DNA of 64,000 nt from Epiperipatus broadwayi. Lineage: Eukaryota; Onychophora; Udeonychophora; Euonychophora; Peripatidae. Shown in pieces: positions 11,579-22,200 of this stretch; position 1 is the stretch's first letter; each line of letters starts with the position of its first letter. The notes under the pieces are model-generated. The model was not told the DNA's origin. It did not search any database and saw only the letters and a list, made by a program, of their open reading frames with translations. Location: assembly GCA_028023455.1 (NCBI GenBank), contig JAQFVV010000031.1:4154001-4218000 (forward strand), given 5' to 3'. The position numbers were made by a program, and so were the translations under genes.

Positions 11579-12420
11579 ACTCACTCACTCACTCACTCAC
11601 TCACTCACTCACTCACTCACTCACTCACTCACTCACTCACTCACTCACTCACTCACTCACTCACTCACTCACTCACTCACTCACTCACTCACTCACTCAC
11701 TCACTCACTCACTCACTCACTCACTCACTCACTCACTCACTCACTCACTCACTCACTCACTCACTCACTCACTCACTCACTCACTCACTCACTCACTCAC
11801 TCACTCACTCACTCACTCACTCACTCACTCACTCACATACATCCATCTATTTTAGCCAACTTCTTTTTTTCTAAGTACTTTTCCCATTTAGCATTAACAT
11901 CTTTTCACTTTCTTTGTTTTTAATTTTCACACTTATATTCTCTGCATGCTTTCTATTGTAAAGAAGTTATGATCACTATTACATACTCTCTTCATTATCA
12001 AACACCTTAATTTTTCTTACTCTATTCATTCCCTCTTTCTCTGTTAATAGATAATCTATTGTGTGGAATATATTATTTCTAGACCATGTGTATTGTCCCT
12101 CATTCACTCTGACAAAAAGTCTTCAAAAGCTGTCCATTCTTATTATCTACATCATCAATTTCTTCAATATGCCCATTTATATCCCCTATAACCATTATTC
12201 TCTTCTCCTTTTTTTTGAAACTCTGTATATCCTTAATTAAGCATTCATATATGCTATTGTACTACTCCATTATAGTTTGACTATCTCCAGTGACTGTATA
12301 CACTATAGCCATCATCAATTCTTGTCTTCCTAACTTTATCTCAAACCACAAATGTTCTTGACATTTAACAGTATTTAAATATTTTTTTGATATAACTCAT
12401 ATATCTCAATATCTATTTAC
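9606..12420 (-). mobile_element. Non-LTR retrotransposon, family N1 copy 2 (EN + RT + C-terminal domain)
   Basis: This is the longest copy of the minus-strand LINE family. From its 5' side (right), about 12150-12215 reads VIGDINGHIEEIDD, an apurinic-like endonuclease motif. About 11094-11354 aligns with the region before the RT fingers. 10660-10690 contains GLRQGCP, and 10530-10556 contains LFADDVFLCAE, the RT active site with both Asp. 9964-10347 is the thumb/C-terminal region (YLYKRWDDCVRIVGCYS). The final Cys-His cluster has lost a Cys (LVYNLCKEG). Stops and shifts are frequent. The element sits in the right LTR of gypsy 1 and carries a large microsatellite at 11535-11836. Confidence 0.85.
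11535..11836 (+). repeat. Microsatellite (TC)n then (TCAC)n, about 66 TCAC units
   Basis: (TC)n from about 11535 to 11570 runs directly into an uninterrupted (TCAC)n tract to about 11836, roughly 266 bp. It lies inside non-LTR copy 2. A plus-strand open frame at 11458-11874 (poly Ser-Leu-Thr-His) exists only because the repeat contains no stop; it is not a gene. Confidence 0.97.
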
Positions 12421-13344
12421 ACTGCCAACTAAAATGAAGAAAAAATTAATTATTCAGAAAAAGAATTATTTATCAACTAACTATAATTGGTTTTTTTTTT
12501 ACTGGAAACAGTGAATAGTTAATATTTTTATAAAAGCATTTAATGGAAGATACATCTGTTAATTTAAATAATTATCAGTGTAGCAAGTATAATATTTTGT
12601 GAAATAAATATATATGTCATCTCAAGGTAAAATACTGAAATTTCTAAACATCAACTATTCAACAGCTATGATGAGATTTAAATGCATTCATAAGTCATTA
12701 GATGTGAGGTATTTTATGTAAAATAAGAAATACTATTATTTTATCTGTTTTCCTTTAAGATTTACTGATGACGTAATTATTTGAATGTATAAGTATTTGT
12801 ATCTGTTTTAAAACATCTGTGACTATTGTCAAATATTAATTTGTATTAATCTATGGTAAATATTAAAACAAAAATAATCAGCTATGTGATAATTATAATC
12901 ACATATTTTACCCATTTCTTTTTGTTTAATAAACAACAACAAAGTGTAATAAAGTTAGTTCCCAACCAATTCAAAGAGTTTTGAAGACGTTTCAACAAAA
13001 ACTATTATCAGTTTTTATATTTATATTTGTCATATGAAGATAGGGATCACAAGTAACAAAACCTTTGCTAAGTAGAGTAGCACTTCACTTATATCTTCAA
13101 AAAATTCATTTGATTAACAAAATTAAAATTTATCCTACTGGAGACAGGTATACAGAATTGTTTAAAGACTTTAGAACGAAAATGTTTATTTAAATTCAAA
13201 GAACATGAATCCAGCTTAGTTGATTACATACTGTTATAAACCACATGCCTTCCTAATCTTTTAAGACTTATCATTTATGTCTTTGTGGTCAAAAACTATT
13301 CATATTAGATATTTTCTTCAATATATTTCTTATTTCTCATGTAT
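12421..13344. other. AT-rich stretch, nothing recognised
   Basis: Simple AT-rich sequence between non-LTR copy 2 and the family C palindrome. No gene, RNA or clear repeat seen. The exact 5' boundary of the non-LTR copy near 12.4 kb is uncertain. Confidence 0.6.
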
Positions 13345-14355
13345 TTAATCTGTAACAGAGACAAAATTTCATACAATAGCGCCACTCAGTGCAAACCGGA
13401 GTAATCAATGAGTGCAGAAAGGTTTGTGCATAAAATCCCTTTCTAGTGCCTACTCAACCAATATCCCCAGACTAGCTTGTGACTTTCATCAATGAGGAGC
13501 CTTGGATCTGAGAACACTGTAGCTTGATCTTAGGATCTAATGCAACCCTAACTATAAAGCTTTGAGTCCAAAATGAAAACACAATAATGTAGATCTGAAA
13601 TCAGTTAAGCAAATATAATTTTGGTGTTTTGGGTTCGTTAATAACCATGTGACTATAATCCTATTGGGCAGGATTGATATTAAACCACTAAACATCACAT
13701 GATCACCATTCTTTGTGCTTACCCAAGCTGATAACACAGAAACAAAACTCTCTTTACAATAGCATCACTCAGTGCAAGCCAGAGTGATCAATGACTGCAG
13801 AAAGGTTTGTGTATAAAATCCCTATCTATTGCTACTGTATGGAGAGTTTTGTCTCTGTGTTGTCAGCTTTTTTGAGCATAAAGAATGATGATCATGTGAT
13901 GTTTAGTGGTTTAATACCAATCCTGTCTAATAGAATTATGGTCACAAGGTTATTAAAATGTATAGATGCTGAACTGAGTTTAGATCTACATGACTACGCA
14001 AGCAAATGAGCTTGAATTGAAAACATTATTATGTTTTTATCTTGGACTCAAAGCTGTATAGTTAACTAAAGAAATAAAAGTTGACTTCTGGAAGGCTGCA
14101 TTAAATCCTAAGATCTATTTGCAGTGCTCTCAGATCCAAGACTTCTCACTGATGAAAGCCACTAGCTAAAAATTAGTCTGGGGATATTGGATGAGTAGGC
14201 ACTAGATAGGGATTTTATACACAAATCTTTCTGCATCCATTGATTACTCTGGCTTGCACTGAGTGGCGCTAATGTTTGAAGTGTTTAGTCTCAGTGCTAT
14301 TAGCTATGTAAGCTTAAAGAATGGTAATCATGTCATGTTTAGTGGTTATTTAATC
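13345..14355. repeat. Family C repeat, head-to-head pair with partial extra units (copy 2)
   Basis: 13345-13830 read on the minus strand and 13830-14355 on the plus strand are the same sequence, centred near 13830. Shared blocks include CATGTGATGTTTAGTGGTTT, GGATATTGG(A/T)TGAGTAGGC and GCACTGAGTGGCGCT. On both outer sides the unit end GCACTGAGTGGCGCT runs on into the unit start (TGTATG...TTTTG-type, near 13360 inverted and near 14280). The repeat is therefore organised as joined units, not a simple palindrome. Open frames at 13552-13737 and 13791-14009 are arm sequence, not genes. Confidence 0.85.
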
Positions 14356-15009
14356 TGTATTGAAAAGGAATATGCTTTACTTCATTCAGTAATGCATATT
14401 GATGATTTTGCAGTTGTATATTGTTTCTGATTGGTTGTTAGGTTATAAGTAATATGATATACAGAGTTAGCATGATAATTCAGAAAAGAATCTTAACTTT
14501 TAATACTGTATACAAATTCCATGTAAAAATAAATCTTAAAAAAGACAAAAAAATTAATTGCATTTAAATTACAATTAGATTATTTCAAGAAAAGTATTCT
14601 CATAAACTTTCAAAAAATTGGTAGATTATATTATTTTAACATTTATTATGTTTTTTAAAGTAATTTTTTATTTTGTGTGAAGTACTATTTTTTATAAGCT
14701 CATGGTTTATCTTTGGTGTTTTTTAAATACTTTCTCTACTCCTTGGATAAATCTTGAACAAGTTTATTTAATTCATTCTCCTCATACTTTTTTGAGTAAT
14801 CATTTTTTTTTTTATAAGAGCAATGATGTGATGACTTTTCCAAAATTTTTCATTCCCCATCTAGATAATCAAAGTTTTATTAATCTTACAAGCTGTTTCA
14901 ATCTGAGTATTATATTTTAGCAAAGTATTGTTTTAATCATTGCTTAGACACAGACACCCTACTTTTTAAATAAAGCTCCTCACATTAGTTCAAGTTTTTA
15001 ATTTTCTCT

Positions 15010-15240
15010 CCTACTGTACTGATATATTATAACCGATTTTATTTTTCATTCTTTTATTTTCATTTTTACTATATATCTGCCTATCACATTCATCCCCCCT
15101 CTCCATTGCTGTGACTACAATAGGTAGATTAGATCTGTCTATCATTGCTATTTCATTTTCTTTTATCCAGGCCCATTTAATATATGTATTAACTTGCTTA
15201 TATCATTAAGTTCTTTATGTTTGCATATTCTCAAAAAATA
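15010..15240 (-). pseudogene. Unidentified protein-like remnant, probably from a transposable element
   Basis: On the minus strand, from 15190 leftward, 57 codons are open. They read VNTYIKWAWIKENEIAMIDR, then SNLPIVVTAMERGDE, and end at a stop near 15020. Just upstream, in another frame, RICKHKELNDISKL suggests that a single frameshift broke a longer protein. Composition is more protein-like than the surrounding AT-rich DNA. I do not recognise the family; a retrotransposon polyprotein or transposase is most likely given the surroundings. Confidence 0.35.
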
Positions 15241-15658
15241 TTAGGGATCATTCTTATTTAGCTGCATTATTTTTTATATTTGAATTCAGAGATAAAAGTT
15301 CTTTTGGTATCTTTTTTCCTTTACTATATTATTATTGGCCTTTATTGAAAGATTTTTTTTAAAACTATCACCCCTCAATTTATTTATTTTTTAATTATAA
15401 CATCATGAGAAGCTTTGTTTGCTTTTATTGATAATTGAAATGGAAGTTTTTTTCAATGCATCTCAGCTGAGAGACATTGAAATTTAACATCCCTTTTTTA
15501 GCCCACCCCTAAATGATACGTATGAATCTGTCACAAAGTTTAAAGTATAAGAAGTCATTAGCATAGAACTCAAGCTTTTATTATTATAGATTATAGTTTT
15601 TCACTTCCAATAATGTTGATTTTACTTTTGATAATATCAGTAAATATTATTAATAGAA

Positions 15659-15721
15659 TGTAATTAAGTATAAATAATCTTCCTGGAGATGTAATTAAGT
15701 ATGAATAATCTTCCTGGAGAT
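15659..15721 (+). repeat. 31-bp tandem duplication
   Basis: Two adjacent units beginning TGTAATTAAGTATAAATAAT or the TATG variant and ending CTTCCTGGAGA. One mismatch seen. Confidence 0.9.
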
Positions 15722-16488
15722 GGCTAGTTTTATATTCTTGGAAAAACCGAATATAGTTTACTACTTCTGAATGTCAAAATATTTCATTAAGCAATTATAA
15801 TCTAATTATGTTACATTCTACAGCTAACAACACTTAGTATAGATTAAGAAGATAATCTTTCTTGTCAATTTGTCTAAATAGTCAATATAGAAAGTTCTTT
15901 AAAAAGATATTCTTTAGAGCTGACTTGTATGGGTGAACAGATTGATGGTGGAGTGTTTTTGTGTAACTGTCTTTTTCCAGTATATATTTTAAATTTCAAC
16001 AAACACAATGGAAATTCTTCTATGAATCGATGTGGAAATTTTGTAATTTTTTAATTTTATTGTAGATATTTGAAGATACTTTGATTCTAATAATATTAGT
16101 TTCATCCAAGGCTAAATTAAAGCTAACTGATGTCAAAATTTCAAATTGATGAAAATGGTAGAAAATGTTTTAACATTCATTTTAGATTTATTCTGCTTGG
16201 CAAACTTTCAGCTAACATTTTACCGATCTAGCTTAAGTGAAGACAAACAGAGGGTCAAAAATGAAATGAGTTTTTCAAAAATTTAAACATTGATTACAAA
16301 TGATAAGTTCACAATTTAGCCAAAATAATTATAAAAATGTTTTCCTGGATTGATTAAGTCAATTTTTTTTTTTTTTAAAAGCTAAGAGTAGATTATATCT
16401 AGAGCTCCACTCATTATCAACATTTTAAAAATCATGATTTGGAAATAAAGTGATGTAGTATCATCATACGATACAATATATTTTTGGG

Positions 16489-16900
16489 TAGTTGTTTTGA
16501 CCGTGTAATGCGGCCACTTGGCGACGTTGCGGTACCATTAACAACCTTTAAGAAGCATGCAAGTGATAAACTTCTACACAAAAAATGCTGAAAACATTCG
16601 ATGTAAACAAAAATAAAAAAAAGTAGCTGAAATGATCGATGGACACTGAAAACATCGATGTAACCAAAAATAAAAAAAGTAGCTGAAATGATCAATGGAC
16701 ATCCTCCCCCCCCCATGAAAAAAATTGGGGGGGGGGGTGTCATCGATCATTTCAGCTACTTTTTTTATTTTTTATTTTTGGTTACATCGATGTTTTCAGT
16801 GTTTTTTGTGTAGAAGTTTATCACTTGCATGCTTCTTGAGGGTTGTTGATGGTACCGCAGCATCGCCAAGCAGCCGCATTACACGGTCAAAACAACTATC
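16489..16900. repeat. Foldback element D with C-run/G-run loop
   Basis: The left arm 16489-16705 and right arm 16738-16900 are inverted copies. Outer ends are TAGTTGTTTTGACCGTGTAA on the left and its near complement on the right. The left arm contains an extra duplicated block of about 56 bp (two AAGTAGCTGAAATGATC copies). The loop between the arms holds a run of C followed 20 bp later by a run of G, which pair with each other. Minus-strand and plus-strand open frames at 16432-16743 and 16725-16943 are the two arms read outward. Confidence 0.88.
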
Positions 16901-17514
16901 CATTTTTGTTCACAGCTATATAAAGTATTTTACTAGTAGTTGAAGGCAAAGATTAAAAAATTCAAACTGTTACTGAAAAAATAAATAAACATCACCGATA
17001 TTACATACTTTTCCTCTGAATCTTCATAGACTCATTTAAAAAAAAAAAATTTCAATAAAACTATTTGTGATACCAAAAAAAGTATTACTTTTAATTGTTT
17101 ACTACAATAAAAAAATATTATTGTATATATAGATAATAGTTATACAATGTTTTAGTACTTACAACTTCTAAATATTAATTTTTGAGGCTACAGTGATGCA
17201 GAAATTAATTATTTATTAATCTGTGGAATTAACTACTTTCTCATAAAGACTTAAATGCTTATATTTTATACTAAAACAAAGTAATAGACATATTTTTGTA
17301 AGCAGTGCATATTTTTTTAATTATTTTTTAGTTAATTGTCCATTTGTAGTAATAAGAATTATTTTGTTATTCAAGCTAATTGAAAATTTTAAATACTGTA
17401 ATCTTTTCAATTCAGTCCACCTTGTGTTTCTAATTATATAAGTTTGACATTATATTAGAAATTATATATTTTAATAATCTCAGTTATAAACTAGCCACAG
17501 TATCTTTGGCTTTA
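16901..17514. other. AT-rich stretch, nothing recognised
   Basis: AT-rich with short T and A runs. No gene, inverted repeat or RNA that I can support. Confidence 0.6.
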
Positions 17515-17595
17515 AGACAATAAACATCACATGATCACCATTACTCTGGCTTGCACTGAGTCGCAATACTGTATGGAGAGTTTTGCCTGGTTTAA
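17515..17595 (+). repeat. Family C fragment (unit junction)
   Basis: About 80 bp containing TACTCTGGCTTGCACTGAGT followed by CTGTATGGAGAGTTTTG. This is the same end-to-start junction seen in the larger family C copies. The start is preceded by AACATCACATGATCACCATT, an inverted family C piece. Confidence 0.75.
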
Positions 17596-17674
17596 TATTT
17601 GGCTTTACAAATGAATGTTTTTGAAACTTTTTGAATTACAATACAATGCTAATTTTTTTACTTATGCCTACATA

Positions 17675-17945
17675 TATATGCAATTAGGAAAAGGGAAGAG
17701 AAAAAATAGAGGCTTTAGAGATATGGATTTGGGGAGAATGAAAATGTTAATTTAAATAAAATCAGAATGAAAAAAGATTATTTTTAAAGGAAATTATGAA
17801 GAAACACATGAATTATAAAAGATGTGTTGCAAGGGACTATAGAAATTATGAAAAAGAAAAGAAGGAAAAATTGATTGATTGTTATGAAAAATAAAACAGG
17901 AGATAGAAAAGCTTGGAAAATATGACCCAGTTTGGAAATTTGGGG
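17675..17945 (+). pseudogene. Non-LTR retrotransposon ORF2 C-terminal scrap
   Basis: Plus-strand frames read EKIEALEIWIWG and, after a shift, DVLQGTIEIMKKKRRKN, a stop, then KNKTGDRKAWKI. This order matches the tail of a common invertebrate LINE group, recalled as ...ALEMWIWRRM..., then ...L.G.I.GKR.RGR.R..., then a short Asp/Gly-Lys-Trp stretch. The gaps carry stops, so this is a dead fragment. It may belong to the same family as the plus-strand RT piece at 44.5-45.4 kb. Confidence 0.45.
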
Positions 17946-18567
17946 TTTGCCTTTTGGCATATTATAAGGCTGTACATTGATCTTTTCAATGTCTACATTA
18001 CTTTTTAAGCAAATATGTAGTTAGAGTGCAGATAGTAATAATATTTGTACTGAAACTAAAAATGCATTTTTTTTCTTCTAAATATTGTATATATACAGTA
18101 AATTATTTTTCATTAAAAGGTCTTATGATGATTATCCTAAATTATGTTGAAGACAAAATTGATTTCAATGACTAATATAAACTTAATGTAAATCAAAATC
18201 TTAAAAATATTTAAAAATTTACACAAACTTTTTTGATTTTGATATTAGAACATTCTTTTCAACAATTTATTATTCAAGCATATAACATAAAAAAAAGAGA
18301 CATTTTCACTAGATATTTGCTGACAAAATAATATAGTTCTATAAAAAGATAAATATTTTATTAGATATCTGTGACTTCTCTTTCTCCACTTTATAGCCAA
18401 TATTATAAGATGATAGATATAGAATAGTAATTATATGAAGGTTGTGAGATCTTTTTTAATTTGATCCAAATTTAAGAGGAATTTACTGCTAGTTAGTAAC
18501 AATTAAATTCTATGTAAATTTTTTTCATTTGTAATCTCTGTAGCAATATAAAACTAAAAAGTAGGAA
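17946..18567. other. AT-rich stretch, nothing recognised
   Basis: No gene or clear repeat seen between the LINE scrap and inverted repeat E. Confidence 0.6.
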
Positions 18568-18792
18568 AGAAAAAGTACATTTTCTTCAGCTTTCACAATA
18601 AAAGCTTGGGGTCATCGTGTTTTGAAATCATATCAGTCCTAATTTATCCGTCAGATCTCTTACAACTAACACCCACTTTTTTGTATCAGTACAAGGGGAC
18701 TCTAAGAGATCTGATAATTAGATGGGTATTGATGCAATTTCTAAAAATGATTACCCCATGCTTTTAATTGTGAAAGTTGAAGAAAATTTATT
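18568..18792. repeat. Short inverted-repeat element E (MITE-like)
   Basis: Arms of about 105 bp face each other. TTTTCTTCAGCTTTCACAAT near 18576 pairs with ATTGTGAAAGTTGAAGAAAA near 18770; CAGATCTCTTACAACTA pairs with AAGAGATCTGAT near 18702. The loop is small, near 18682. Non-coding. Confidence 0.82.
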
Positions 18793-19213
18793 CTTTAATG
18801 TAATTATATAAATAAAAACACTTCTTTAAAAAATATATATATTTTATTGAATTTCAAGATGAATAATTTATCCTTATTTATCAAATCTGTAGTTATTTAT
18901 AAATCCTAGTTATGACATCCTAATCTCTTACATTAATAATTCATTTATATCTCAACCAAGATCACTTTCTTCAAGAATTTTTACTTTTTGTTTTTCTACT
19001 TTAAATACTACTTCTTACAGTCATCTAACAAATTCTTTTTGTCTTTACATAACCCCAACATATTCATGAAATTCTTTTACTTCCCAAGCACATCCCCTAT
19101 TCAATTCTTTTTTTTTTTTTTTATAGAATGATTTTCTTAATGAATTATTTTCATTTTTATTAATCTCTGATAAAAGCTGTTTTTATATGTATATATAATT
19201 CTTTTTTATTTAG
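18793..19213. other. AT-rich intron end before the first visible NADK exon
   Basis: Ends in a pyrimidine-rich tract and the TTTAG acceptor used at 19213/19214. No upstream NADK exon was found here or elsewhere in 1-19213. Confidence 0.6.
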
Positions 19214-19296
19214 ATACTGACCTTAAAGATATAATTGATCTAATCATCTGCATGGGAGGAGATGGCACTTTATTATATGCCTCATCTCTTTTTCAG
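19214..19296 (+). CDS. NADK: NADK exon with GGDGT motif
   Basis: The acceptor is a T-rich tract ending TTTATTTAG; the donor is CAG|GTAATT. The exon begins with two bases of a split codon, so the preceding unseen intron is phase 1, and it ends in phase 0. Translation reads [18 protein letters not shown] followed by [14 protein letters not shown] is the nucleotide-binding and catalytic motif of the ATP-NAD kinase fold; its Asp is the proposed general base. Length 83 bp. Confidence 0.95.
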
Positions 19297-22200
19297 GTAA
19301 TTTTATAAGTTTCTGTGCATTAAGAATTTTAATTAATATTACTTTTACAATTTATTATTGAAATTAAACTAATATGAAAGCATCTCAAATTTGTTCTGTT
19401 TACATATTAAAATGTCAAACTGTGGATGGAACCATTATTGAAGAAAACTGTCAAAATAAAATGAGATGGATTAAAAATTTGGCATGTTTTTCAATTAATA
19501 AATATAAGATATGTAGAATTGTTTGAAAAGCAATGATGGTGTAGTTTTAATATCTGGAAATGATGCACTTTGTATCAATGAACTCCAAATTGGTTTAGAT
19601 AGAATGCAAAAGGAAGAAAATACATGTGAGTCAAATGGTGATTCTAAATAATAAATGAGGTTTCAAACGTGAAATGTGGTGGACTTCTTTCTGAATAAAT
19701 AAAATTAAAAATAAATTAAAAAGTATTTAAATGATTATAATATCTGAATAAAAATGGATTAATAAAAACAGTGTTTTATTAGATTATCTGGAGAGGACAT
19801 CAAACACATTTGACAAGAAAGGTTTTAAAATATGTGAAGTTAATGAATATTCAAAGTACTGGAAAAGAAGCTAATTAGTTGATTAGAAAAAAAAATTGAG
19901 TTGTGATTAACAAATAAGCATAAAAAAATAGTTTGGAATTATATAAAAATTATAGAAAGTTCTGAATGTATGATAAAATTAATTAAAGGGAGCTTACTAT
20001 TATTTGGCCTGAATAAAAATGTAATAAGTGTTTGGATTGTAGATAAATTTATGTGGATGATATGTTGTTAAAAGAGGAATCAGGACAAATTATATGAAGA
20101 ATGATGAAATTTATAGTTAAGGAGAATGAAAGAAATTGAAATTTCATGATTTTTTTTTTTAGGTTAAAACATGAAAAAAGAATAATGAAATTAATGAAGC
20201 AGCTTTTATTAAAATGGAATAGAAAGGAAAAAAATGAAGCAAGTCTGGGAAATAATTGAATAATAATAAGTAGATGCATGTTAACAGTTTCTAGACATAT
20301 AGACAGTGCACAGGAATTTCTGCATTTGCTTAAGGGGAAGCCATTTTACATCATATTACATTAATAAATGAATTTTATGAAATATTTTGCCAACAAATTG
20401 GGATCAAAATCTCAAATTTTGAAAGCAAATAATAAATAAAAAGAATTATGTAAAGTTGTACACAGATCAGTAAGAAGATAATATTGAAAATATAATATAT
20501 ATTTAAAAAAGAAGGAATTAAATAAAATATTTGATTTATGAAATTGATAGAATCAAAGAAAACAATAGAAAGCATTTACTTGATATAAATGGGTGTTCTT
20601 TTTATTTATTTTATGCTTTTAGAACTTGAGATTTTAATCCCAATTTATTAACAAAATATTTGACATTTACTAATGTGATATGATTTAAAATGGCTTTTCC
20701 TTACACAAAGCAAAAAATTTCAGTGCTATTCATACCCAGAAACTCTGTTAAATCAAGTTAAAGAAAACCTAATTAAACATAAAATTTGTTATAAAAAGGG
20801 AGGATTTAAAATAATAAAAAACAAAAAAATTGTGGATATATAGACAAAAAAAATCAGAAGAATGAGGAGATGATACTATTGTGATTATGCCTAATATAAT
20901 GATGAACATTTAAATAAAAGAGTGAGAAGAAACAAAATGTTTAAACTAATAGTAACATGAAGGAAATTTTTCCCAGCAGACTTATTAATAGAGACTTAAA
21001 TTAAAATAGCAAAAATCAGATGTGTTAATATAAATTTTAATAAAATTATCATTGTAGATTTATTATATAAAAATCAAATGAATAGTTGCTAGGGAAGTTG
21101 TGAATTTTGAATAGCAGAAATGACAGTTTAGTTTGATCTGGAAACCTTCATCTCTCTAATCACTTATCCTACCACTGTATTAACCATACAGAGTCAACAT
21201 TCACTCAATGACTGTAAATAAATGCAGGTTTAATTAATAAGCATGAACAAATATATAAATTATTCAGTCAATCTAGCAATCTGGTTGGCCTCTATCAAAC
21301 TAATTGAATGTAATTGCAATACTCTGCCCATTATTTACTTCTCAAATGATACTTAATATTGGAAAACACAATATAATAAATAAATAATTTGTTTTATGAT
21401 CTATATATTATTTAATCAAATATTCTATTACATTTGTAAGTGGTTTCTTAATAGTCAAAATAGGAATTAACTTTATAAGTTATTTGGTTAATGGATAAAA
21501 TTTATATTGCACTATGATCTTCATTGTTATGCCATTTATTTCCAAACCTTTGCATACATATCAAAAACAGTGATTTATGTGACAAATTATTCGAGCATTT
21601 TAACATTTATACTTACCTATGGTACAATTTAATTTATAAATTAAGATATTAGCAGAAATAATTAACAAAAAACAATGCTATTATGAAAAAGACAGTGAAG
21701 TAATATATTGAGAAAGAGCACATTTTACATCTATTATGTATATTGTACTCAAGTCTAGGTTGTCTCGTGATCACTAAATAACTCAAAGAAGAATAATAAA
21801 ACAATATTATTTTTTGTTATAAAAATTGATGATGAAAAATAAGATACAATGCCTATTTTAAGTAAACAACAATTTCTGAATCTATATAATTATCACTTGC
21901 AGTAAATAGCTTGATGTTATTCTTTAAAGTTTTTATTTAGATTTACTGGTTTTTGATGTATTGTGTTAGTGCTTATTCTAACATTGTTTAAGAATTATAT
22001 TCAAGAATTATAAGTAATAAGTTTCTCTTTTATATTTTATGAATTGGTAATTGTTCTTATTGAATGTTCAGCTAGCTTCATTGCACAATTATTTTTTATT
22101 AAAAGTAAATCAAATGTTTTCATTTTATCATAAAAATGAAACCTTTAACAGTTTCTTTTAGCCTTAACAGAATTGTTATCAGTAATTTTGCACTTTGAAC

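Larger units (their letters stand above)
14356..16488. other. AT-rich stretch with a small tandem duplication and a protein-like remnant
   Basis: Mostly simple AT-rich DNA. Two items stand out and are listed separately: a minus-strand protein-like frame at about 15010-15240 and a 31-bp duplication at 15659-15721. A 72-codon plus-strand frame at 14702-14920 has no recognisable similarity. No host gene seen. Confidence 0.55.

Noticed and set aside
11458-11874. 138-codon plus-strand open frame (poly Leu-Thr-His-Ser)
   Set aside because: It exists only because the (TCAC)n microsatellite has no stop in that frame; no protein is expected.
16432-16943. Two open frames with similar peptides on opposite strands, as if a divergent gene pair
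   Set aside because: They are the two arms of one palindrome read outward, so similarity is automatic. Kept only as a question about a captured fragment.
1-19213. Search for upstream NADK exons (FREDYDDI-like motif)
   Set aside because: No candidate with matching phase-1 donor was found; the sequence is transposon-derived or featureless.
20049-20575. Minus-strand open frames rich in Phe, Ile, Leu (possible membrane proteins)
   Set aside because: Composition is what AT-rich DNA gives by chance; no start context, no conserved motif, inside an NADK intron with LINE-like debris.
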